A stretch of DNA of 64,000 bases, taken from Adiantum capillus-veneris. Taxonomy: Eukaryota > Streptophyta > Polypodiopsida > Polypodiales > Pteridaceae. A model generated the notes under the pieces. That model was not told the origin of the DNA. It saw only the letters and a program-made list of their open reading frames with translations, and searched no databases. The DNA is taken from the NCBI GenBank assembly GCA_014529385.2, contig CM043960.1, forward strand, positions 77,899,910 to 77,963,909, written 5' to 3'. Made by a program: the position numbers and the translations under genes. Positions 10,648 through 21,231 of the stretch are shown here, piece by piece. Within the stretch, counting starts at the first letter, position 1, and every line of letters begins with the position of its first letter.

Positions 10648-13600
10648 CTATGGTGTAGAAAGGCCCAGGGCGCCAGAGTCGAAGGAAAGCCTCGCGGCCT
10701 CCCGCATGTGGTCGGAGCTGCCTTGTAGTCCCTCAAGCTGTCCTCTCAAAGTATGGATCAGCTCTAGCCAAAAGTCACGAACAGTCTCTGCTGGTGGCAC
10801 AGGGCGAGCCTCAAAGATGCGGAAACAGCGGGCCCGCCAAATGAACCAGAGAGCTAGGCCACTGATGAGCTCCCAACACTCCTCTCTCTCGGTGCACCAC
10901 TCCTGTGGAGTAAGCTCTGTAGCAGGCTGGAGTGTAGGTCGCCCCCCCTGCATCACTATCATCCTACTGGTGGAAGATAGCTCAAACTGAAGTGCCGGGC
11001 CCGTGAGGGTGGACCAAGCCGTTGCCCCCCAAGTGTACTGTCGAGCCATGGAGAGGGCAGGCATCAGCCGAGGGACAGTCCCAAAGACAGTGACGCTGAC
11101 TCTCCACCAATTGGTCACAGGCTGCACATGCGGCCGAGAGACCACTATGCACAAGCCAGCTCCCTACTGTTGTGGCTCTGTGCGCAACCAGCCACTGGAA
11201 CAAAGTGACGCGCCTCCGCTGTCTGGAGTCCCACAGCCTCTGCCAAAAGGCTGCCAAGAACTCGACTGTGAGGCCCTCCTCCTACCAATGACGTGCTGCA
11301 GCGGGGCGGGCCTCTCTGTGCTGCAAGTATATGACGTCCAAGCCGAACAGTGTACTGAAAGAAGGGGACTCCTCGACGGTCTGTAGAAGAGAAAGGGTCC
11401 CTCCATAGCCACTCACCAGGATCCCACTGTACTCGTGCCAGTGGACAACACTCCCAAGCCCATAGCCTCCAGTGTCCAGTCTCAAGAGCTGCTGGGTCAG
11501 GGTCTATGACGCAAGTCCTCCCATAGATGCCCACAACTCGGATCCTCTGGAAACAACACTCTACTACCTGCGGGGCCTCTAATGCAACTCGCTGTAATCG
11601 TCCCCCACCCTGAAGCTCAAAGAACAGGGTTGGGCCAGTCTTTGAGCACGCCCTGACTGAAATGAGAACCTCCAGTCGTGTGAAGGCTCCCATCCACCGG
11701 GGTGCTACTAGCTCGAGAGGCGTGAGCCACTCAGCTAGAACTGACTTTGAGATGTCCTGACACATGCTTTGCACCCCTCTCATGCCCTGTAGCTGGACAC
11801 CCTGCACCTCCTCAGACAAACTTGTGAACTCAAGCCAGTCACCTAGAGAACGCGCTGGACCTACTGCCATGGGACCCCAAGAAACATGAGGCCGACTCCC
11901 AACCAAGTGGCCTCTCTGAGTGCTAACCATGGGGTTCCAGATGAGGGGCTGCCGTAGGCGCCCTCCGTGCACGTCGGTTGTCTTTGCTCTAGGCCACGCC
12001 ATAAGAGCTCCCAAGATCGAAGCAGACTCACAGTGAATCGGTCCTCCAGTCTCCTGCTCAAACCAACTCGGCGCAACCCTGTAAAGATCCATCTGGTCGA
12101 AGGTTGCCAAGGGCCTCCTGACTGAGGCACCCTGACACGAAGCCTCTGCAACAAGAACTCCTTCCAAGGCTCCTCGCCTGGAAGAAGTCCTCTGACGACA
12201 AACTTCCCAAGAAGGGCTCCGCTCTGCTGTGTTGGATCAATGATCCCAAGCCCTCCCTGAGAACAAGGAAGTGTGATGACCGACCAAGCCACCTTGGCTC
12301 GGGAAATCTGAGTGTCACAACCTGACCAAAGGAAGTTCCTGATCAGCCTCTCTACCTGGCTGATACAAGAACTCGAGAAGATCCAACAAGAAGTGATGTG
12401 CCACATAGTCGCCAACAACACCTGGTTGGCAACTACTACTCTACCAGCCAGCAAAAGTCGTGCTGAGATCCAATGTAACAGTTTTCTCCTGATGGACAGG
12501 AGAAGAGGAGAAATCTGCTGCTCGGGGGACAAGTCCAAACCAACCTGACATCCCAAGTACCGAACTGCAGTCCCTGGAGGAATCCACCTGAAACCCTCTC
12601 CTAGCATCCACTCTGGCACAGGAGCACTGCCAACCGAGAAAGCCATTGTCTTTCTCCAGTTGATCAGTGCGCCCGATGCACAGCAGAAGGTCTCCAAAGC
12701 CTGCTCACATCTGTGTAGATTGGCCTCCTGGCCCTCTAAGTACAAGGCTGAGTCGTTGGCAAACTCAGCATCCAGAAGCTCATCTCCCCGTATAGGGAGT
12801 GCTAAGCCCCTCACACCAACCTGCTATGACACCAAAACTCTGCTCATCGCCCGCATAGAACAGAAAGAGAAAGGGGGCAAGAGGACAACCCTGTCTGACA
12901 GATCGTGTGAGCATGAAGCGCTCACCTCTACCTCCTGCCAAAAGCACCTGACTGTGAGTCTGTCTGTACAAAGCTGACACCCATCTGATCCAAGCATCTG
13001 AGAAACCCATCCTACGTAGAGTGCCCTCTAGAAAGTCCCAGTCAACTCTGTCGTATGCCTTCTCAAAATCGAGAAGAAGAATCACAAGGTCCTCCCCACG
13101 GAGCCATGCAAGGGCAGAAGCCTCCCAGAAAGTGAAGATGTTGTCAAGGATACTGTGTTCCTTGACAAAACCTGTCTAAGTCCCATGTATAAGGCTCTCC
13201 AAAAGTGGCTGAATCCTCAAACTCAGAGCATTGGCAAGAATTTTGTAGGTTGAGTTGAGGATGGTGATGGGGCACCACTGTCGAATCTCATCCAAGGAGC
13301 CACCCTCCTTTGGAATGAGGTAAATCAAGCCCTCACTCATGCTATCCGGCATCACTCCTGTGTGCAGAATGTACTGAAAGGCACTACAAAGATCTCGGCC
13401 AAGCAGGTCCCAGTACTCCAAGAAGAAACTAGGAGTCAGCCCATCCTCACCTGGACAGCTACCACGAGGTAGGGCCCTAAGACCCGTGTGCAGCTCCTCA
13501 AGCTGAAGAGACATCTCTAGTCTCTAGCGCATCTCCTCAATCACAAGACAAGGCATCTGTGCCCAAACCTGCTCTTTGCATGCATCCTGCCGCTCTGGCT

Positions 13601-14899
13601 GGGGCTCAGCCGATAGTAACTCACGGTAAAAGTTAGCAGCAACTGCACGCATATCCTCTGGCTCACAAACAACTGCCCCATTGGGTCTCCTCAACTGATT
13701 GACCTTGGCATGCGAGTGCCAAGGTCCCACTGTCTCAAAAAAAGCACCCGTCACTCTGTCGCCCACCTGAGTCCACTGAGATGCCTATCGGTGAAAGGCG
13801 AACTCATGACGCCTCTCCTCTGTGAAAGCAAGCTCATGTCGAGCCTCCTGTAACTGCTCCTCCAACCATGGACTGTCTGGATGTTGCTCCTGCATCCTTT
13901 GTAGTGAAGCAATGCCTCGTCTAAGACGCTGCTCCTCCTCTCTCGCTGTAGCCCGTCGAGCCAAAGACTCCTGGAGAAAAAAGTGGCTAAGACGAGCTAG
14001 GCCTAAGGCCACTCTGTCTGCAGGTAGAGCCTGGCTGTCCATGCCCTCTGTCCAAAGAGCCTCTACCCTCTCTCTGAGTGCTGAGTCCAACAAGACCCAC
14101 TCTGGGATGCGAAGTATCGTGCTCCCACTCCTCTGCCTGTCTTCCACTGTGAGGATCACTGGTGCATGGTCCGAGAAGGATGTACCTGCCAGGATGCCCA
14201 CTGATCCCCCCAAGTCATTGAAGTGGTCACTAGTGTAGAAGCGATCTATCCGCGATAGATTCACTCCACCCACTCTATGGTCCGACCTAGAGAAGGCAAG
14301 ACTCTCTGGAGGCCTCGCAAAGCCAGAGTGCTGCCATGTATCTGAGACCCTCAAAGTCATACACAACCTCTCCCAAGATGCTAACTCGACTCCATGCACA
14401 GTAGCATGGCTGCCTCCAATCCTGTCAGAAGGATCCTCCAACATGTTGAAGTCCCCCCCAACACACCAATGGTCAGCCTGTGGCAAAGACTCAACAATCT
14501 GTGACCAAAAATCTGCACGAGCACTCGCCACATTGGGCGCATAGATGTTCAGGAAGCCCACAAGGCCACCTGAACTTGCATAGTAATCCACTGAGCCCTG
14601 CCTGGCACAATAATCCCTCTACCCACAATGGCATGCTGCAATGAGTCCGCAATAGTCATACATACCCCACCCTGGATGCCTCCAGGTCCAAAAGCAGCTG
14701 ACCAAAAGGTATCATATCGTCCACGCAAAATCTGACCACATCACCGAATGCGGATCTCAGACAGATGGTGCTTCTGTAGCATAAGGAGATCAATCTCTCC
14801 TCCCACAAGGCAACGCTGAAGCTCCTGACGCAATCGGCCCCGCTGTCGCTGAAACTGGGGCCCACCTAGTCCTTGCACGTTCCACGAGACGATCCTCAT
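10648..14899 (-). pseudogene. LINE ORF2: endonuclease and reverse transcriptase
   Basis: It begins MRIVSWNVQGLGG at 14899, a typical APE endonuclease start. GGDFNM and SDHAPV endonuclease motifs lie near 14450 and 14165. RT motifs follow: LIPKEGG, ITILNSTYKILANAL, TGFVKEHSILDNI, DFEKAYDRVDW and SVRQGCPLAP. The catalytic (F/Y)ADD reads FAND (Asp to Asn, 12755-12757). The C-terminal Cys/His element (CAACDQ...HCLWDCP) is near 11100. Frameshifts near 14600, 12830 and 12100 and several stops (for example TAG at 13176 in the conserved QTGFVK motif) make it a pseudogene. The product would nick target DNA and copy element RNA in place. Confidence 0.85.
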
Positions 14900-16806
14900 G
14901 GGGAGCGAGAGAGAACAGATGTTGCCGCAGTAGCAAGACGGGCTATCTTCGAGGCTGGCTTGGATGGGGAGTAATCCGCATTCGAGCGTCCTCTAGATAG
15001 GCGAGACTGTAGTGAGTGCCTAGTCCGAGCCCAAGCAGAGCGAGCCGTGCGTAAAGCAACCTCCTTTGTCCAGGAGTCCTCATGAATGTACACATAGCAA
15101 GGCAAACACTGCGTATCAGCAAAAAAGTACACCACAATGTGCCTACATCCTGCTGAGTCTGGGGGTGTCACCGCAAACTTGGCTAGTGGCCACAACGTCT
15201 GCAGTAAATCTGTAACTCTAAGTTCTCCCATGTGGTGAGAGAACTCGAGAACCTGTGTATGCAACCAACCCACCACTGAGTCGAGGGACCACTCTGTCTC
15301 AGTCCTACCACAGAGGGGGAAGGAGAAACCAACTGCTGAGTCCAAGGCCTCTGTCCCCCTAGCGGCGAGGAACAAAGCATGGACCCTGAAGCAGGCTGCC
15401 TCGTGGTCTGCTGCGGAATCGCCGAGAAAGCGAGTGAACCCGTAGTCGAAGAAATCCAAGCAGCGTCGGAGGTCAATGCTCGTTAGAGCACGAGGGATAG
15501 CTGCAAGGAAAGATGTCTGAATCTGCAGAGGGGGCCCCAAGAAGGGCTGACCCTCTCTCGCTAGGCGACTCGTGGAAAAGGCACTGCCAAGAGATCTCCT
15601 AGCCGTCGGTGAGGGACCAGTCTCCTGAGTCGACTGTGGAACTGGAGCAGGAGGGGGGGGGGGGGTAGGAAGCTAGAGGGGGCTGGGGGGAGGAAAAGCG
15701 GGGTGGGGCGAAAGAGGAAGAGGGGCGAGGTGGGGAGTGTACGGGAGCAGAGGGCGGGGGGGGGATGAGGAGGAGGAGGGGAACTCTGAAGGGGGGGAGG
15801 TTGGCGAGGGTGAAGCGGAGGTGGAGGCTGGCGTAGGGGACTCCTCCTGCTCAAGAGGACCAAAGAGGTTCCTCGGGGGAACCCACTGCTGCTGAGTAGG
15901 CACCTGAGGACCACTCTGAGTGTCAGGATGTTGCTGTGGCCCCTGGCGTCGACGGCCATGGGCTTGCTGCCACCCCTCCTCCGCTGGAGCCCCACGCTCG
16001 GAGGGTGACTCTGAATCTGTGCGCTGTGCCGCTGGCTGTGGTTGCGGCCCAGCCTTGGCAGGCTGGGGCTGAGGCTGAGGTGCAAGTCGTGGCCTTCTCC
16101 GTGGACAGGCCTTCGCTAGGTGGCCGATCTGTCTACAAATGAAGCACTGGTTTGGAAGACCCGAGTACTCCACACTCTGTCTAAACCAACCCCCACTCAC
16201 CCGAGGTAGAAGGATGACCTTCGGGAGCGTGTGGGTATCTCTAACCAAAACTCAAACTGAGGGGATGCCAGCCGCCTTGGCAACTACTGATGCTGTCGTA
16301 CGAGGTATCTCCAGGACAGTCCCGATGGCAGAGCCAATCCTGGAGAGAAGTGGTAGGTACTCCCTCCGTAAACCCGAAAAGCAGACTGAGATGGGAATGT
16401 TTGCCTCCTCTACTAGCACATCCGAAGTCGGGTCAAAACCATGTCGCCACTGTCGAAAGTGGACGCGTGATGCTCGGATGGCCAGTGGACTCATAGCTAT
16501 GACCTTGGAAGCCATCTCGGAGGTCTCGAACTCGATCTGGTAGTACCCCCGTCCAAGAATCTGGACATCCAAGATCTTGCCCACCTCTGCGAAAAGGCAG
16601 CAGGCCTGGAGACGGTCACGCAGCTCTCCTCTGCTGGGTCGGGTGCCGAGAATCTTGCAAATGATCGAGGTCGCCTGCAGACGCTCTACCTCTGCGGCTA
16701 GGCTCGCTTGCTCTGTCAGTGAAAGAGCAAGTCGAATGGTGGGCTCAGTGGTGTTGGGCGAGGGGGCTTCAGAGGAGTCCCTCTGGTGTGGAGCATGAGC
16801 CTCCAT
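14896..16806 (-). pseudogene. LINE ORF1: DUF4283-like and CCHC protein
   Basis: One frame of 637 codons is interrupted only by TGA at about 16252 and TAG at about 15673. Both are explained by C-to-T change. Residues ~35-170 resemble the plant LINE ORF1 nucleic-acid-binding region (ILGTRPSRGELRDRLQ, YYQIEF). A CCHC knuckle (CFICRQIGHLAKACP) follows near residue 210. Then comes a Pro/Gln/Ser-rich linker containing a homopolymer-encoded proline run, and a second globular part (FLGDSAADHEAACFRVHALF) of unknown function. The protein should bind element RNA and act as chaperone. The stop codon overlaps the ORF2 start as ATGA at 14896-14899. Confidence 0.8.
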
Positions 16807-17204
16807 TAGTGTCTGCTACTCTGAAGGAGAAGGGCGGACGAGAAGGCTAATGCTTGAGAGCTTGACAAGAAGAAACCAAGTGAGAATCCATTGCCAGGCA
16901 ATTCAAACGAGTCCTTAGCAGGGGGGGGGGGGGGGGGGGGGACAGCGAACAACAGAGGGGACAGCGGGCGGGGCTACACTTTGGCTGGGCTGCGCGCAGG
17001 CTGGGTATAAGCTCAGCAGCGCGCGCTGACAGACAGCGCGCAGGTAGGGGGTAGCGCGCACTAGGGACAGCGCGAGGGCGAGGGCGAAGGGGGGGCTATG
17101 GCGCGGGGGAGCAGGAGCAGGCAGGGGGGGAGGGGGACGCGCAGGAGCAGCAACAAGCCCAAATCTGTCGGGGGAGTGGTCTATTCTTTCACAAGGTCAT
17201 CTCT

Positions 17205-17872
17205 CCTGCCATATCCCTTGATAAAGGTGGAGTTGCTCCAGGTCAAAGAAAGACTTTATAAAGACATGCAAGTAGAAGGCATAGATGAAGACCACCCTAA
17301 GTGGAGGAAGAGCTGGCTAAACAAGAATCCAAGATACCTGATTCAATTCACAAGAGTATTTGCGGCACTTCAAAAAGATCCAACTTTTTGTCTTGTACCA
17401 AGAGCAAGGACATGGCAAGCACATGAGGCAATAACAAAGAAGCAACCAACTTGGCTGAATTATCCAAGATTGCCAGCTCCAGAAAAGGGATCGCCGACAG
17501 AAGAATACATGGTGAAAACCCTAACAAGCGCCATGTCATTCTTTAAAAGTCTACCTGATCTTTCACGTGCGATGCTTTACAAAATTTGCCGAATACTGCT
17601 CACCTGCATTGAAGTATTTCATGAGCCTGAGCAAGCAGGAGCCCCGTGGATGTCATTCCTTGAGGGCAATAAAGGTTTATGCTACGATCTCAGTGGTCAA
17701 CCTTCTGAAGAAGTCTTCTATGGCTTCTACGCCCGCTGCATGTTCTTGCCTTCTCATAATATGTTGGTGTTTGAGGAAGCGTTCTACACAGGGTTTTTAC
17801 TTGGCGAACGAAGGTTTTTGGGCCATTGATCAACAACCTGACTTCAAGATTTGTAGGCTACTCCGCAGTTGA
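17205..17872 (+). pseudogene. Coiled-coil element protein, C-terminal part after LINE
   Basis: The host element's frame resumes in the right target duplication (LPYPLIKVELLQVKERLYKD). An apparent start at 17098 is false because its first ~36 codons are LINE leader. The region is globular, about 205 residues, rich in aromatic and basic residues (WRKSWLNKNPRYLIQFTRVF, PTWLNYPRLP, FYARCMFLPSHNMLVFEEAF). No recognised motif is present, and there is no protease, RT or integrase signature. A frame change near 17825 precedes the 3' end. Confidence 0.5.
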
Positions 17873-18030
17873 GCTTAAAAACAGAGTCACTATGCAGTTT
17901 TTGTAGGTGCCATACAAAGAGAGAAAGATCATATACGAAAAGGCTCTACATGCACTTAAAGACCGCCTCGCTAGCTGTCAACCCGAAGAATATTTCAGCC
18001 CATAAGTTGTGTCAAGGAACGACACATGCG

Positions 18031-18600
18031 AGGAGGGGGAAATGTTAGCAGCAAGCTAACCGGATATCATTTTTTGGAGCTCTCATTGTAAAAACACTTA
18101 TTATTTTGATAAATCGGGAATATTGTAAGTCCTATTTTTCGGATAAACCTTGTAATTGATGAGCCGGGGCTACAAGCTTCCAGATTGTATCAACCTGTCT
18201 TTACCTATCTTTAGTTAGAGCTCCCAGATTATTAGTTTTTATCACCAAAAACCTTGGCTAAGGTATAAAAGCCAATTTTTTAAAGTTATTTTCAAGTTTT
18301 GGATAATGAAATACACAGCGTGAGCTAACAACGCTCACTTCTCTCTTTCTCGCGCTTCCTACTCCCTCCCCGGTTGTCACATTGCAGTCGCGTCTATTGC
18401 ATTGTAACCACGGGTAAGAGCTCTACGCATTGACGTAAGCATTTCATACTGTTTCGTAGCTTTTGGTGTCACCGACTCGCGACGTAATCTCATCATAAGT
18501 AGGAATTTACACTTCACATAAGCATAGGCGGGGTATTGGGGCATCATTGCTAAGCATTTAGATGCATTCTGAAGCGAAAACGACTAGGTCAAAAATCCAC
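18031..18600 (+). mobile_element. Polypurine tract and 3' LTR of coiled-coil element
   Basis: A purine run (AGGAGGGGGAAA) at 18031-18042 abuts TGTTAGCAGCAAGC, a standard PPT-LTR junction on the plus strand. A TATA-like box (GGTATAAAAGCC) lies near 18261, followed by AATGAAATACACA. No matching upstream LTR is seen, so the right boundary (taken as about 18600) and the element's 5' end are uncertain. The stretch 18600-18931 shows no gene. Confidence 0.5.
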
Positions 18601-18931
18601 TGCTATTAATAATCGTGATTTTTGCACTTGACCTAAAGTGAGATTTGAGACCATAAGCATGTATGCTTCGGTCTTATAAATTTATCCTAAAAGTTTCGTT
18701 ATGTTTGGATGTCATTTGATGCTGTAACGAATGTGATTTGTTTGCCTATGAGCGATTGGCTTTTTGTGATTTCAGTCACTTGAGTGTAGCTTGAGTTAGA
18801 TGCGAGTTGTTTGTTGTTTTATGAGAGATTGACAACCTCTTGTAGCCTCTATGCACAGTCGAGTCAGCTTTGTCCCATGGATTGACAATTTAATTGTGGT
18901 TCTCGCTAAATCTGCAATAAGATCGGAGTGA

Positions 18932-19285
18932 TGTTAGACACCCATCCCATAGTGAAGCTCAACAACACACAACATAGGAAGTAGTATCAAAGAATGTGCA
19001 AATACAAAGATCAAGCTAGCCCTAGAATGATGGGCTGTGCGCTCCTTGCCGCACTGTCGAAGTAAGGGACTTGCCAATACACCGTGTGCGAGCCACAAAC
19101 GGCTCCAAGCACACAACAAGCCTAAACTAGCAAGCTCAAGGAAACAAAGGGTGTGTCACTCACCGCTCTACGCTCGCCTTCGTGGTGGATTCCTCGCCGC
19201 GATGAAGAAGAAGCTGCAGTCGTGCCGCGCTCAACCGCTTCGCCGCCGTCGTGCCTTCGTAATGCTCGATCGCACACACACTCTC

Positions 19286-19319
<34 letters not shown>

Positions 19320-19615
19320 GAGGAGGTGAAGAAGAAGAAGATGGAGATGGAGCAAGAGCACTCTTCTATTGCACAAATGAGAGAATGAGTAAAAATTAGG
19401 TTTAGTTGGCTTTTATAGGAGCTCACCCCATTCACACTTGGGCGCCCATGCTTAGCCAACTAATCCCTTGAATGTCCCAGTTAGAGTGCGCCTCTCATCG
19501 ACGATCACTCTTACCCTTTTCCTATTGGTCCGACAAGCCCGGTACTTGACTCTACCAAATACATAATATGCGTCCATCGTAGGTGATGGGTGTCCGTGAG
19601 CCGTGAGGGTTAACA
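18932..19615 (-). mobile_element. LTR of gag-PR element (3' LTR, minus orientation)
   Basis: The 684-bp segment is bounded by TGTTA at 18932 and TAACA at 19615, a 5-bp terminal inverted repeat. Its right 350 bp are almost identical to 25608-25957. It contains a (CT)n/(AC)n microsatellite at 19284-19318. A polypurine tract on the minus strand (GGAAGGGGGGCA at 19616-19627) touches its right edge. This fixes it as the 3' LTR of a minus-strand element. The flanking 5-mers (AGTGA, TGGAC) do not match, so no target duplication is preserved. Confidence 0.75.
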
Positions 19616-21208
19616 TGCCCCCCTTCCTGATGTAGATTCCGTCCTCGGAAGCTATTGAGTTGAAGCTGGTTCGTCGAGGTGGAAGAGCATTTGAGATGAA
19701 TGTCCTTAGCCTTCTTCAGTCACTGCAAAATCAAACAACATTGGCACAGTAACTGCATTCTCTTAAAAAGCATATGCAGTTTTAGGTAGACACATTGATT
19801 GGTCAAAGAATTTCAAACAATTTGATAGCAATGAACATTAAATTGCAATGTAATCAAATGCATAAACAGATGTAAATGTAAAAAATTAAACAAGTCTGGG
19901 GTCGCTAATTTGACGGTCGAAAGGCACTAGAGATCGAATATTAATACCATGGGTAAGCTTCTTAATTTTCTGTGGTCAATTAAGTTGTTTAATCGCGAGA
20001 GCCAAGTATTCATGTTCGAGGGCTGACTAGAGGCTATATCTAGAAGACTTTGTAGTTAAGCTACCATAAAAGGAATTTCTCATGAAATCATCGCCTGACT
20101 GATTACTTTTTCTTTGACCCCCCAAGGTCTTTTCACATTGATTCAATTATGATGTGTGTGCTTATTTTGTATGCCTTGGGTTTTTTGCTTTTCAAGGAAA
20201 AGCGCCCACACTGGGAACCTCTAGGGCTCTAGTATCATAGGCGATACATGTGAGTGCAGTACCAAATCAAGCCGAGATTTCTCTTCCAGCTTAAGATTTT
20301 ACAGTGTAGCACTTTGATTTTTTGCTTGTTCATTTTCAGCATTTTAATTTTGTAACTTTGGGGGGTCATATAACACTGTTACACTCCCCAGGCTCATCAC
20401 ATTAGTAAACTCCCTTTATAATACTTAAGCTAAAGGTCGATAGGGTTAAGCCCATTAGAAAGCCCTAGTACATTTCATACAATGCTGCCTAAATCGGATT
20501 AAGAACCTAAGTAACCATTGCTTATTAGGAAGGCATTCCCCATGGTATTAAGAGAAGATCTCTAACACCTAACTTGGTCAAACTAGCTTAGTCGGACTGC
20601 TTGATTTTTAAACCTAGACAACTGATTATGACAAAACATTACATTGAATTAAATGTTTGATACTAAGCCAATGCGCTGAATATTATGCTACCAATCACAA
20701 TCAAAGCAGACAAACATGGATGCAAAAAGATAAGGGCAATGCTAATGGACAAGAAACACCTGTTTGTGTCGATGGTCGCGCTTGATTTGAAGGTTCCATG
20801 AAGATCCAAACCCTATCAATAGCAACACGCTCCTGTACACACTATGAAATACAAACAATACCTCTAGGAGGCACATCAGTGGGAAAAGAGAACTTTGCTA
20901 ATTACTCAACTCTAAAACAGAAACACTCCTATCGTACTAATCTTACCTTACCCTCCATCATTCAAGTGATGAGGATCAAAGGTGTTTTATGGCATAGGTT
21001 TCTGTTTCACTGTACCAAATGTGACATGTGTAGGTCTGAGTCAATGTTTTGACTTTAATGTGCATACTCGTTTGCTAATTGCTCTTGCTCTTTTTTGTTT
21101 TGTTTTTTGTGAGTATAAAGCTTTATATGTACATTCCCTAAGATCGGAGATATAGAGGTCAGGGAAAAAGGTTGAGAGGGAAGCAAGTGAATAATGGATG
21201 TCCACAAA
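19616..21208 (-). other. Non-coding 3' region with second PPT-LTR-like junction
   Basis: No coding potential is seen. The left end is the polypurine tract serving the LTR at 18932-19615. At 21209-21222 a second, similar minus-strand purine run (AAGGAAGGGGGGAG) is followed, in element sense, by TGTTTGTGGACATCC and a TATAAAGC box near 21115. This resembles the start of a related LTR. The region may therefore be a diverged LTR of a sister element rather than a long 3' UTR. Confidence 0.4.
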
Positions 21209-21231
21209 CACTCCCCCCTTCCTTGGGTAGA

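Larger units (their letters stand above)
10438..17204 (-). mobile_element. Nearly full-length L1-type LINE, nested insertion
   Basis: The 6.8-kb element runs leftward. It starts next to the right target duplication with a GC-rich leader containing a ~21-base G run at 16921. It encodes ORF1 (DUF4283-like region plus zinc knuckle) and ORF2 (endonuclease, reverse transcriptase, C-terminal Cys/His region). It ends in a short A tail, seen as T bases at 10438. Perfect 15-bp duplications flank it. It interrupts the plus-strand coiled-coil element in a coding region. The many in-frame stops show that it is no longer active. A second, 5'-truncated copy of the family is at 31.6-42.7 kb on the other strand. 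Confidence 0.9.

Noticed and set aside
10550-14238. Several plus-strand frames over the LINE (10550, 11003, 12660, 13822)
   Set aside because: Antisense shadows of ORF2. Codon content and motifs support only the minus strand.
15561-16085. 174-codon Pro/Leu/Ser-rich minus frame
   Set aside because: Shadow frame of LINE ORF1's proline-rich linker, driven by C-rich composition.
17098-17204. Arg/Gly-rich N-terminus of the plus-strand frame at 17098
   Set aside because: The bases belong to the GC-rich leader of the minus-strand LINE. The host frame starts in the target duplication at 17205.
19037-19399. 120-codon plus-strand frame with Thr/His/Ser repeats
   Set aside because: It lies within an LTR and is largely a translation of the CT/AC microsatellite.
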